The notes beneath the pieces were generated by a model. It made no database searches and was not told where the DNA came from. It saw nothing but the letters and a program-made list of their open reading frames with translations. Position numbers and translations under genes: made by a program. From NCBI GenBank assembly GCA_945861865.1, contig CAMAWN010000005.1:1-64000 (forward strand): a stretch of 64,000 nt of DNA, in the 5' to 3' direction. Positions 42,714 to 50,925 of this stretch are shown here, in pieces (within the stretch, counting starts at the first letter, position 1; each line of letters begins with the position of its first letter). Source of the DNA: Candidatus Kuenenia stuttgartensis (GTDB taxonomy: Bacteria; Planctomycetota; Planctomycetia; Planctomycetales; Planctomycetaceae).

Positions 42714-43661
42714 ATGCATCTGCTGATCGTCACACCGGCACCGAAGGGATCTCGCAAAGGAAATCGCATCACGGCGGATCGTTGGGCGCGACTGTTACGA
42801 AAACTGGGGCATCGTGTCGCAATTGCCGATGATTTCCGCGATCAGCCCTGCGATGTGCTAATTGGTCTGCATGCTCGCAAGAGCGCCGTCTCGATTCGGC
42901 GCTATCGAGCGAAGCGGCCTGACGGACGGCTGATCGTCGTGCTGACCGGGACCGACTTGTATCACGATTTGCCGCAGAGCCGCGCCGCTCAGCGCTCGAT
43001 TGAATTGGCCGATCGGCTTGTCGTGTTGCAAGCTCAAGCGGTCGACTCACTGCCACACGGATTGCGGGCCAAAGCGCGAGTCATCGTCCAATCGGCGGTC
43101 GAACCGGAATCGCGTTTGACCAAGCCGCAAGACGGATTTGAAGTGTGCGTGGTCGGCCACTTGCGACCCGTGAAGGATCCGTTTCGCACGGCAATGGCCA
43201 CGCGGCGGCTGCCACCGCAATCGCTCATCATCGTCTCGCATTTGGGAGCGGCGCTCGACCCGAAAATGGAACACCGAGCTCGCGCCGAGATGCTCCGCAA
43301 TCCGCGCTATCGCTGGCTGGGTGACCTGCCGCACAGGCAAGCTCTACGCGTGTTGGCTCGCAGCCGATTGTTGGTCAATAGCTCGGAAATAGAAGGGGGG
43401 GCGAATGCCATTTGTGAAGCGTTGGCGTGCGGTGTGCCTGTGCTGTCCTCGCGGATCGCTGGTTCCATCGGACTGCTGGGCGAAGATTATCCGGGCTACT
43501 TTGAAGTCGGCGATACGTTGGGATTGGCGTCCCTGTTGAGTCGCTTCGAGTCGGATGCCGCGTTTCGAGAGCGGCTGAAGTCCCGCTGCCGGGTTCTCGC
43601 GCGGATTGTGGAACCGAAACGCGAGCGGGCTGCGTGGCGGCGATTGTTGACGGAATTGTGA
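42714..43661 (+). CDS. senB: SenB-family selenosugar synthase (TIGR04348 glycosyltransferase)
   Basis: A 315-residue GT-B glycosyltransferase. The N-terminal LLIVTPAPKGSRKGNRITA, VLTGTDLYHDLP and ADRLVVLQ, and the later NSSEIEGGANAICEALACG nucleotide-sugar site, match SenB, which makes a selenosugar from selenophosphate and a UDP-sugar in the selenoneine pathway. No SenA (hercynine ligase) or SenC/SelD is in the window. It lies next to the selenoprotein operon and so links a second kind of selenium use to this locus. It starts at ATG 42714; no strong ribosome site is seen. Other TIGR04348 members could have slightly different sugar donors. Confidence 0.75.
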   Translation: MHLLIVTPAPKGSRKGNRITADRWARLLRKLGHRVAIADDFRDQPCDVLIGLHARKSAVSIRRYRAKRPDGRLIVVLTGTDLYHDLPQSRAAQRSIELADRLVVLQAQAVDSLPHGLRAKARVIVQSAVEPESRLTKPQDGFEVCVVGHLRPVKDPFRTAMATRRLPPQSLIIVSHLGAALDPKMEHRARAEMLRNPRYRWLGDLPHRQALRVLARSRLLVNSSEIEGGANAICEALACGVPVLSSRIAGSIGLLGEDYPGYFEVGDTLGLASLLSRFESDAAFRERLKSRCRVLARIVEPKRERAAWRRLLTEL

Positions 43662-43687
43662 CGTCACGTTGCGAGTTCGCAGTCGGT

Positions 43688-44626
43688 TCAATTGTCGGCC
43701 ACGACTTCACGGCTGCGCGGAGTGATCAGTCGGGCGACGACGCGGATGGCGGTGCTGGCCGAGAGGAGTTTGGCGTGGCCGTCCGCGAAGAGCACGTTCG
43801 CGATGCCTGGGTGAAAGCTGTAGATCTCGCCGTCGTTGTGGCAGTTGATGGCGCATGGGCCGGGAGGGGTTGCCAGAGCGTCGCTCTTGGCTCCGTGCAA
43901 AAAGAAGTCTTGTTCGTCGTCGGCCCAGCCACCTCCGGGAAGCACCGTGTTCATCGGATCAATCCTTCCGCGGATGTACCACATCGGGCGGCCGGCGTCC
44001 TCGGCGATCGTGATTGTCGAACTGGTGCCGTCGCGAATGTCGCCAATTCGGCATTGAGTGAAGTTCACTTGCAAGGCTCCTGCGCCTCCTTCGGACTGCA
44101 TGTCGACCAAACCCGTTCCGTTGAGCAGCGAGCCGACCCCTTCCACCGGTGCGTAATCCGCGCAGGCTCGTGGGCCTGAAAAGGAAACTCCGCCCACAGT
44201 GATCGGTTTGGTGTCGATCCGATTCGAGTTCGGCGTCGAGGGGCATTGGAAGACGGCAAGCTGCGTCGGAATGACGGACGTATTCGGAGCCTCAAACCAA
44301 TTCACTCGGAAGTCGAAGCGCTTGGCCAAGCTGCTCTGTTCCACGAACGGCAACAGTCTGGCGAGGGCTGCGGCCTGCTTGCGTCCCGTCTGCGTTGGCG
44401 TCGAGCGAGTTGCGGTGGGGAACATCCGCCACTGGCCCTCGTAGGTGTGCAGCGCCAGGCCGATCTGCTTCAGGTTGTTCGAGCATTGCGACCGGCGAGC
44501 GGCTTCACGAGCCTGCTGCACAGCGGGCAACAACAGCCCGATCAACAGGGCGATGATGGCAATCGCGACGAGCAGCTCGATCAAGCTGAACCCAGTTCGT
44601 CGCCCAGGTGCGATGTGACTACTCAT
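43688..44626 (-). CDS. DUF1559 prepilin-like protein
   Basis: A 312-residue protein with a type-IV prepilin-like N-terminus: [20 protein letters not shown], cleaved after the Gly before Phe, then the DUF1559 body ([27 protein letters not shown] at the start and [13 protein letters not shown] at the end). These are planctomycete surface or pilus-like proteins processed by a prepilin peptidase. ATG 44626 (GAGG upstream) is chosen; ATG 44653 is also possible. It is a single gene, convergent with senB. Confidence 0.88.
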   Translation of the reverse strand: MSSHIAPGRRTGFSLIELLVAIAIIALLIGLLLPAVQQAREAARRSQCSNNLKQIGLALHTYEGQWRMFPTATRSTPTQTGRKQAAALARLLPFVEQSSLAKRFDFRVNWFEAPNTSVIPTQLAVFQCPSTPNSNRIDTKPITVGGVSFSGPRACADYAPVEGVGSLLNGTGLVDMQSEGGAGALQVNFTQCRIGDIRDGTSSTITIAEDAGRPMWYIRGRIDPMNTVLPGGGWADDEQDFFLHGAKSDALATPPGPCAINCHNDGEIYSFHPGIANVLFADGHAKLLSASTAIRVVARLITPRSREVVADN

Positions 44627-44854
44627 CGGCCGCCTCGCTTGCGGAGTTTTCATCTCGGACCCCACGGAAAACTAGGTGCGCGACAGCCGGATTACAACCT
44701 CGGAGATCGTTGAGGAGCGGACTTGGGACGTGGTATCCATCCCTGAGTTGACCGATTGGTTCAGCTGGCTTGGAGTGACCGTGCAGGTTTCTTCCCGGAC
44801 TCTGGCCTGCGAAACGGAATAAGCGGCTTCTTTCTGGATTCCTTGACGCATAAT

Positions 44855-46225
44855 ATGCTCGACGCAATCCTGGTCCGAGTCACGGACTTTTCGGGAGTTC
44901 TTCCGAACCAGTGCCTTTCGTTTGATCGGTGCATTGCCTTGACGACTCTCGCGAACGCCACCGAATTCTTTGAGCATCTTCAGCAGAGCAAACTGCTGAC
45001 GGACGCTCAGTTTGACAGTGCGCTCGAGATGCTGGGAGAACTGTGCGAGAGCGACGCGATGACGGTTGCGAAGGCTCTCGTCAAAGCGGGCATCCTGACT
45101 CGATTGCAAGCACAGCGACTGTTGGAGGGACGGACTCGCGGGTTCTTCATCAATCAGTATCGCATTGACGAGGTGCTCGGTTCGGGAGGCATGGGCTGGG
45201 CCTACATCGCTCGCGATCTGAAGACGGGCGAGGAAGTCGCCCTGAAAATGTTGTGCGAGCAGAACTCCGAGGATGCCGGTCTGGTGACTCGGTTTCGCCT
45301 GGAGGCCGAGGCCGGGCAGCGGCTGAATCATCACGCCATCATTCGCACGCGCGAAGTCGGGACGTCGGTCGTTCTGTACGGGCAAGTGCATTACATGGTG
45401 ATGGACTTGGTTCGCGGAGTTGGCATCGACGAATTCGTGGCCCTGGGAGGCCCGATCGCCTGGCCGGTGGCTTGTCATATCGCGCAGCATGTCGCGGCGG
45501 GGTTGCATCACGCTCATCGCACCGGGCTGATCCATCGCGATCTCAAACCGTCCAACGTTCTGGTGGATGAGTTTAGCAACGCGCACATTTTGGATTTCGG
45601 CTTGTCGTTGGCATCGAAGTCTGTGCTCGATGATGAGTATTCGCTGGCGATGATCTTCGGCCAAGATTGCCTGGGGACCGCCGACTACATCGCCCCTGAG
45701 CAAGCTCGCGACAGTTTTCAAGTCGATTGCCGCGCCGACCTCTACAGCCTGGGCGCGACGATGTATTTCATGCTCAGCGGCCAAGTCTTGTTTCCCGATT
45801 GTGAAAAACGGTCTGAAAAAATCGACGCGCATTGGAATCGAGAGCCACGGCCGATTGGCGAACTGGTTCCCGGACTGCCGGACGAAGTTGCTCGGATCGT
45901 CCACAAACTGCTGGCGAAGGATCGAGAACTGCGATTTGCCACGGCTCGCGATGTGGCGATGGCGTTGGAGCCGTTGGCTGAACCGAAACGCGTGACGTTC
46001 AATTTTCAGCAAGTTTTGGATCGCCGCTTTGCGATCGCTCGGCAACGTGAACGATTGTGGAACGAACGAGCCAAGCGTGCCGCTGCGGCCAGCAGCCTCT
46101 CGGTCTGTTCGGTCGATTCGAAGGCGACTCGGCCCACGCAGGCCCAGATGGAAACGGTCATTCGCAAAGATACGAAATTGGGGCCGCAGGCTGACGGATC
46201 GAAGATGACTCCGCCGACACCGTGA
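44855..46225 (+). CDS. Ser/Thr protein kinase (planctomycete Hanks type)
   Basis: About 456 residues. After an N-terminal region with the LTTLANATEFFEHLQQSKLL segment, typical of planctomycete kinases, the kinase domain has Gly loop LGSGGMG, VALKML (ATP Lys), HRDLKPSN catalytic loop, DFGLSLA and APEQA. All key residues are there. There is no C-terminal sensor or membrane helix, so it is cytosolic. The tail is basic and low-complexity. The start is uncertain: ATG 44855 has no strong ribosome site and longer in-frame starts exist upstream. Confidence 0.88.
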   Translation: MLDAILVRVTDFSGVLPNQCLSFDRCIALTTLANATEFFEHLQQSKLLTDAQFDSALEMLGELCESDAMTVAKALVKAGILTRLQAQRLLEGRTRGFFINQYRIDEVLGSGGMGWAYIARDLKTGEEVALKMLCEQNSEDAGLVTRFRLEAEAGQRLNHHAIIRTREVGTSVVLYGQVHYMVMDLVRGVGIDEFVALGGPIAWPVACHIAQHVAAGLHHAHRTGLIHRDLKPSNVLVDEFSNAHILDFGLSLASKSVLDDEYSLAMIFGQDCLGTADYIAPEQARDSFQVDCRADLYSLGATMYFMLSGQVLFPDCEKRSEKIDAHWNREPRPIGELVPGLPDEVARIVHKLLAKDRELRFATARDVAMALEPLAEPKRVTFNFQQVLDRRFAIARQRERLWNERAKRAAAASSLSVCSVDSKATRPTQAQMETVIRKDTKLGPQADGSKMTPPTP

Positions 46226-46275
46226 CGATGCCCGTCCTGGCGATGCGTGTTTTGCTTCGGAGAAAAGGATTCGCC

Positions 46276-47826
46276 ATGCGAGGGTGTTTGGCTTGTCTGA
46301 GTGCCGTCGGTTTGCTGTTGATCGCCGCCGCCTTCGCGCCGAATGGAATGTGCCGAGTCACGCTGACGCTGACCGATGCCGAGACTGGTCGTCCCCTGTC
46401 GGGAGTCGTGCGGATCACGCACCAAGAGGGGGATCAACGAGTGGTGTTGAAGCCGGCCGCACTGGATTCGCGTGGCTGGGGACTCCTCGCCAAGCAACCG
46501 GACATCGCCGATTGGTTGGTCGTGCCGCAAGCGGTAACGATCGAATTGCTGCGACAAGCCGTGACCCTCGAAGCGTTTTCGGGACTTGAAACGGAGATTA
46601 CGAAAGTCGAATTGGATCTCTCCAACGGTCAGGCGCGCGACGTGTCGATTCCGCTGAAACGGTTCCGCAAGTCCCACGAGCGAGGCTGGCGATCGGCCAA
46701 CACGCATTTACATTTGATGAAGCTGACTCGCGAGGAGTCCGATCGCTACTTGCGAGACTTTCCGGCGGCCGATGGTTTGGACGTGCTGTTCGTCTCGCAC
46801 TTGAAGCGAGCCGGTGCGGATCAGGATTACATCACGAACCAATACCCGACCGGTCGGCTCAAATTCTTGGAGACGCGCGGCGTGCAGGTCTCCAACGGCG
46901 AAGAGCATCGCCACAACTTCGGTGCCGGCGGCGAGGGTTACGGTCACGTCATGTTGCTGGGCCTGAAGGAACTCGTGCAACCGGTCAGCATCGGCGAAGG
47001 CATTGCGAAGACGCCGCCGGATTTCCCGCCGCTGGCGATGGGACTGGAGAACGCTCATCAGCAGGACGGCACGGCGATCTGGTGCCACAACAATTGGGGC
47101 TTCGAAGACATTCCCAACTGGCTGGCCGGGCGACTGGATGCTCAGAACATTTTTGACGGCGGCAGCCACGGGAGTTTCGCGGACAGTTTTTATCACTACT
47201 TGAACGCGGGGCTGAAAGTCCCGTTCTCGACCGGCACCGACTGGTTCATGGACGACTTCGCTCGTGTGTACGCCAGGATGAGGGTGGATCAGCAACTCAC
47301 TCCCGAAACCTGGCTGGCTGCGCTGCGAGCCGGACGCACCTTCATCACCAACGGTCCGCTGCTGGACATTCAAGTCAACAAGGCTGGAATCGGCGACACG
47401 CTCGACCTGCCAGAGCCGGGCGAAGTCACCATCACGGCGAGCGCAACTGGCCGTGGCAACTTTGAATTACTGGAGATCGTCCAAAACGGCCAAGTCATCG
47501 ACAGCCAATCGTCGGTTGCGGAATCGAGACATTTCACAGCGAGAATCCGCAAATCAATCAATGTTTCCGAGCCGGGCTGGCTGGCCGCTCGCATCAGCAC
47601 CGCGAACAAGAATGAATACGGTCGTCCGCTGTTCGGCCACACGTCGGCGATCTACGTCACGATCGACGGCCGCACAATCCGCCGCGCCGCCGATGTCGCT
47701 TGGCTCCGTCACGAAGTCGAAGCCGCCCGCGCGTCGCTCTCCGAGAAAGCTCAATTCGACACCGCCGAGCAACGAGCAAAAGTGCTCGGCTTGTACGATC
47801 AAGCACTTCAGAAATTATCGGAGTGA
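46276..47826 (+). CDS. CehA/McbA-like metallohydrolase, secreted
   Basis: A 516-residue protein. ATG 46276 has AAAAGGA seven bases upstream and starts a signal peptide (LACLSAVGLLLIAAAF). Residues about 20-115 form a beta domain. The hydrolase part carries NTHLHLM, a metal-binding His-x-His as in the PHP superfamily, EEHRHNFG and a late GPLLDIQVN segment found in CehA-like proteins. CehA-type enzymes hydrolyse esters or carbamates, but this group is broad and the substrate is unknown. It follows the kinase gene by 50 bases. Confidence 0.8.
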   Translation: MRGCLACLSAVGLLLIAAAFAPNGMCRVTLTLTDAETGRPLSGVVRITHQEGDQRVVLKPAALDSRGWGLLAKQPDIADWLVVPQAVTIELLRQAVTLEAFSGLETEITKVELDLSNGQARDVSIPLKRFRKSHERGWRSANTHLHLMKLTREESDRYLRDFPAADGLDVLFVSHLKRAGADQDYITNQYPTGRLKFLETRGVQVSNGEEHRHNFGAGGEGYGHVMLLGLKELVQPVSIGEGIAKTPPDFPPLAMGLENAHQQDGTAIWCHNNWGFEDIPNWLAGRLDAQNIFDGGSHGSFADSFYHYLNAGLKVPFSTGTDWFMDDFARVYARMRVDQQLTPETWLAALRAGRTFITNGPLLDIQVNKAGIGDTLDLPEPGEVTITASATGRGNFELLEIVQNGQVIDSQSSVAESRHFTARIRKSINVSEPGWLAARISTANKNEYGRPLFGHTSAIYVTIDGRTIRRAADVAWLRHEVEAARASLSEKAQFDTAEQRAKVLGLYDQALQKLSE

Positions 47827-47835
47827 GTCTGAACG

Positions 47836-48981
47836 CTATTTTCCGAACGCTTCGTTCGCAGCTTTGACGAACGCTCCCTGACTCTTGTTGCCGTCACCGG
47901 GGAAACCGGCGTGTTGCACGAGGAAGACGGTGATCAGTCCACGCTGCGGGTCGATCGTCATGTTGGTGGCGAGTGCTCCGCCGTGGCCGAACGTCATGCC
48001 GTTCTTGGACCAGCCGATGCCGTAGCCATTATTGAGAGCATCGCCCGTTTGTTTGCTGGTCATCGCCTTGAGCGCCTCTTCGGAGAGATAACGCTTGCCA
48101 TTCAGTTCGCCACCATTGAGCAACATGCGACAGAAGATCGCGACGTCGGCTCCGGTCGAGAACAATCCACCTGCCGGCATCGGATAGCGATTGTGACGCT
48201 TGCTCAACGGGTAGGTGAGCTGCGAGATCGTGGTCTCTTCCAGCTTCGTCTTGTCGGCGCTCGGCTTGTACGGCTTCGCGAGTCGCGAGACCTGCTCCTC
48301 GTTGGGCCAGAACGTCGTGTCCTTCATGCCGAGCGGTTTGAAGAGCCGCTGATCCATGAAGTCCTCGTAGCTCAGGCCGCTGACGACTTCGATGATCCGC
48401 GCCCCCGTGTTGATGCCGGCGTTCGAGTATTGGTACTTCGCGCCCGGCTCGGATTGCAGCGGCGTGATCGCGTAGCTGCGCACCGCGTCGCGCAGCGGCA
48501 GCCCGTCGAGCGTCGGCTGTTCCATCTCCGACTTGAACGGCATGCCGCTGGTGTGAGACATCACATCGCGAATCGTCACCAACCGCGACGGATGCTTGAG
48601 CAAAACATGCTCGGCATCTTTCTCGACCTCCACCCACATCCCTCGGAACTCCGGCAGATACTTCTCGATGGGATCGTCGAGCTTCACCTTGCCTTCATCG
48701 ACCAACAGCATCAGCGCCGTACCGGTGATCGGCTTGCTCATCGACGCGATCCAAAACAGCGAGTCCGCCTTCATTGCCTGCTTCGCGCCGACATCCATGA
48801 AGCCGACGGTCTCAAGGCTGAGCACCTTGTCTTTGTTCGCGACAACCGTGACCGCGCCGGCCAGCGAACCGCTCTCGACGAACGGCTGCAACGCCCCAGG
48901 AATACTCGGCTCAGCGGCCGGCAGAGGTGCGGATGCGACGACGAACGACAAACAGATGAGCCAAACGCAACAGAATCGCAC
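47836..48981 (-). CDS. Serine hydrolase of the class C beta-lactamase family
   Basis: A 381-residue secreted protein (signal CVWLICLSFVVASAPLPAA). The catalytic SxxK is SMSK in WIASMSKPITG, YxN is YSN in YQYSNAGIN, and the third motif is HGG in FGHGGALATN. These belong to the AmpC/EstB/DD-peptidase group. Esterase or peptidase activity is more likely than beta-lactamase action. It has no nearby peptidoglycan genes. It is convergent with the CehA-like gene, with a 9-base gap. Confidence 0.88.
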   Translation of the reverse strand: MRFCCVWLICLSFVVASAPLPAAEPSIPGALQPFVESGSLAGAVTVVANKDKVLSLETVGFMDVGAKQAMKADSLFWIASMSKPITGTALMLLVDEGKVKLDDPIEKYLPEFRGMWVEVEKDAEHVLLKHPSRLVTIRDVMSHTSGMPFKSEMEQPTLDGLPLRDAVRSYAITPLQSEPGAKYQYSNAGINTGARIIEVVSGLSYEDFMDQRLFKPLGMKDTTFWPNEEQVSRLAKPYKPSADKTKLEETTISQLTYPLSKRHNRYPMPAGGLFSTGADVAIFCRMLLNGGELNGKRYLSEEALKAMTSKQTGDALNNGYGIGWSKNGMTFGHGGALATNMTIDPQRGLITVFLVQHAGFPGDGNKSQGAFVKAANEAFGK

Positions 48982-49060
48982 GATGCCAACTCCCCGAAGA
49001 GGATCGAAACAGTCAAAGCTGCCGACAAGTTAGAAAGAGGACGCAGCGGCGGCTACTTCG

Positions 49061-49122
49061 CGGGACAGGTTTTCAATCTGCCCGTCAAGATTGGCCAGGC
49101 AGGTTGAAAACCTGCCCCACGG
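49061..49122. repeat. Paired palindromic repeat at the 3' end of gluQ
   Basis: Two copies (49061-49084 and 49095-49122) of the palindrome GGGCAGGTT-GAAAA-CCTGCC type lie in tandem. They supply the last residues of gluQ (GQVFNLPGQ). The same unit is found inside the PSD1 gene at 15146-15249. Confidence 0.8.
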
Positions 49123-50074
49123 AGAACACGAATGGCTGCCTCGGCACGCGGCACAAATCGAAGTCGGCCATGAGTGCCTTCGCACGAATCGGCTCGCGAG
49201 TCGGCCGCAGGCCGCACGACCACGCCAGTAGACCGATCAGTTCACTGGACGTGACCCCTTGTTGCCGCAGCGTCGCAAGTCGCGTGTCGCCGTGCCTCTT
49301 CGCGAGGCGGCGTCCGTCTGGTCCGATAACGAGCGGGATGTGGGCGAACATCGGCGGCATCCAGTCGAAGGCGGCGTACAGTTCGAGTTGTCGAAACGTG
49401 CTTGGCAAGAGGTCGTCGCCGCGCAGGACTTCGGTCACTCCCATCGCGTGATCGTCGCACACGACTGCGAGTTGATACGCCGGCGAGCCGTCCATCTTTC
49501 CGATGACAAAATCTCCCAGAGCCTGTCGCACATTCGCCTCTTGCGACCCGGCAATGCGGTCGTCAAATCGAAACGCCTGATCGGTCGTGCGAAACCGCCA
49601 AGCGAACGGCGGATCGCGCAACTTGTCCACGTCACCAGCCGAGCGTTTCGCGCAGGTGCCCGGATAGATCGGCCCTTCGTGTTCGACATGCGGCGCGCTG
49701 GCGGCGGATTCGATGTCCGTGCGTGTGCAAGTGCAGGGGTAGACACGCTCGTCCCGCTGCAGACGAGCCAATGCTTCACGGTACGAGTCGATCCGTTCGG
49801 TTTGCACATACGGGGCGTGTGGCCCGCCGATGTCGGGGCCTTCGTCCCAGTCGAGTCCCAGCCAGCGAAGGTCATCAATCGCCTGCTGAGTCGCTCCGGC
49901 TTTCACACGCGGCGAGTCGATGTCTTCGATCCGCAGAATCAATCGGCCGCCTCGCGAACGAATCGACAACCACGCCAGCAAGTACGTCCGCGCGTTGCCG
50001 ACATGCTGCGCTCCGGTCGGCGACGGGGCAAGCCGGCCCACAGGAATCGCGGAGATCGTCGAAGTCGTGTTCAT
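49085..50074 (-). CDS. gluQ: Glutamyl-Q tRNA(Asp) synthetase
   Basis: A 329-residue paralogue of glutamyl-tRNA synthetase catalytic domain that attaches glutamate to queuosine in tRNA-Asp. Class I signatures are GRLAPSPTGAQHVGNARTY (HIGH-like) and LAKRHGD (KMSKS-like). The Cys-x-Cys zinc ligands in YPCTCTRTD fit GluQ, and the missing anticodon domain fits too. ATG 50074 overlaps the stop of hisF. The last about ten residues are encoded by a repeat and are not part of the family fold. Confidence 0.88.
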   Translation of the reverse strand: MNTTSTISAIPVGRLAPSPTGAQHVGNARTYLLAWLSIRSRGGRLILRIEDIDSPRVKAGATQQAIDDLRWLGLDWDEGPDIGGPHAPYVQTERIDSYREALARLQRDERVYPCTCTRTDIESAASAPHVEHEGPIYPGTCAKRSAGDVDKLRDPPFAWRFRTTDQAFRFDDRIAGSQEANVRQALGDFVIGKMDGSPAYQLAVVCDDHAMGVTEVLRGDDLLPSTFRQLELYAAFDWMPPMFAHIPLVIGPDGRRLAKRHGDTRLATLRQQGVTSSELIGLLAWSCGLRPTREPIRAKALMADFDLCRVPRQPFVFSVGQVFNLPGQS

Positions 50075-50841
50075 CAAAGTCGCATCGGTACGCCGCGATC
50101 CGCCATGTACCGCTTGGTCTCGACAATCGTGTATTCGCCGTAGTGAAAGATGCTGGCCGCGAGCGCGGCACTGGCGTGGCCAGTCGTCACTGCCTCGAAC
50201 AAGTGTTGCGGGCCGCCCGCTCCACCGCTGGCAACGACAGGGATGCTCACGGCATCGGCGACCGCGCGAGTGATCTCCAAGTCATAGCCGTCTTTCGTGC
50301 CGTCGGCATCCATGCAGGTCAGGACAATCTCGCCGGCACCCAGCCGTTCGACTTCGCGAGCCCATTCGACGGCTTGCAAACCGGTGGGAATACGGCCGCC
50401 GCTGATGTGGACATCCCAAAACTCTCGGCCCTCTTTTTGGACACGCTTCGGGTCGATATTCACGACCGTTGCACAACTGCCAAACTTGCGAGCTGTCTCA
50501 GTGATGAGCTGCGGCGTGCGCACTGCGGCCGAGTTGATGCTGACCTTTTCGGCTCCCGCTTGAATCAGTTGTGTGACATCCTCGATCGTGCGGATGCCGC
50601 CGCCAACGGTGAACGGCATGAAGATCGTGTCGGAAACTCGCTGCACGACATCGAGCATGATCTGTCGCGCCTCGTGGCTGGCGGTGATATCGAGGAACAC
50701 GAGTTCGTCCGCCCCTTGTTCTTCATACCGAGCCGCAACTTCGACGGGATCGCCCGCGTCGCGCAGGTTCAGAAAGTTGACCCCTTTGACGACTCGCCCG
50801 GCGTGAACGTCGAGGCACGGAATAATTCGCTTGGCAAGCAT
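50074..50841 (-). CDS. hisF: Imidazole glycerol phosphate synthase subunit HisF
   Basis: A 255-residue TIM barrel that closes the imidazole ring in histidine synthesis with glutaminase subunit HisH. The catalytic Asp pair is in [11 protein letters not shown] and [12 protein letters not shown]; phosphate sites are VGGGIRT and [14 protein letters not shown] 50841 fits the family start. It is translated together with gluQ by overlap. No other his genes are in view. Confidence 0.93.
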   Translation of the reverse strand: MLAKRIIPCLDVHAGRVVKGVNFLNLRDAGDPVEVAARYEEQGADELVFLDITASHEARQIMLDVVQRVSDTIFMPFTVGGGIRTIEDVTQLIQAGAEKVSINSAAVRTPQLITETARKFGSCATVVNIDPKRVQKEGREFWDVHISGGRIPTGLQAVEWAREVERLGAGEIVLTCMDADGTKDGYDLEITRAVADAVSIPVVASGGAGGPQHLFEAVTTGHASAALAASIFHYGEYTIVETKRYMADRGVPMRL

Positions 50842-50855
50842 GATCGCGGTTTTCG

Positions 50856-50919
50856 TGTGCCACGGCTGTGTCAGCCGTGAAGGTGGCGAGCAGCCACGGT
50901 TCAAAGAGCCGTGGCACAG
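50856..50919. repeat. Interspersed palindrome between hisF and the FAD gene
   Basis: TGTGCCACGGCT (50856-50867) pairs perfectly with AGCCGTGGCACA (50908-50919), with a shorter internal palindrome. A GTGCCACGGCT-type repeat is common between planctomycete genes. It may terminate the FAD gene and lies upstream of hisF. Confidence 0.6.
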
Positions 50920-50925
50920 GACAAG

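Noticed and set aside
33600-44000. Search for tRNA-Sec (selC) or selA/B/D in the selenoprotein region
   Set aside because: No UCA-anticodon cloverleaf with a long extra arm and no such genes were seen; they must lie elsewhere if the Sec reading is right.
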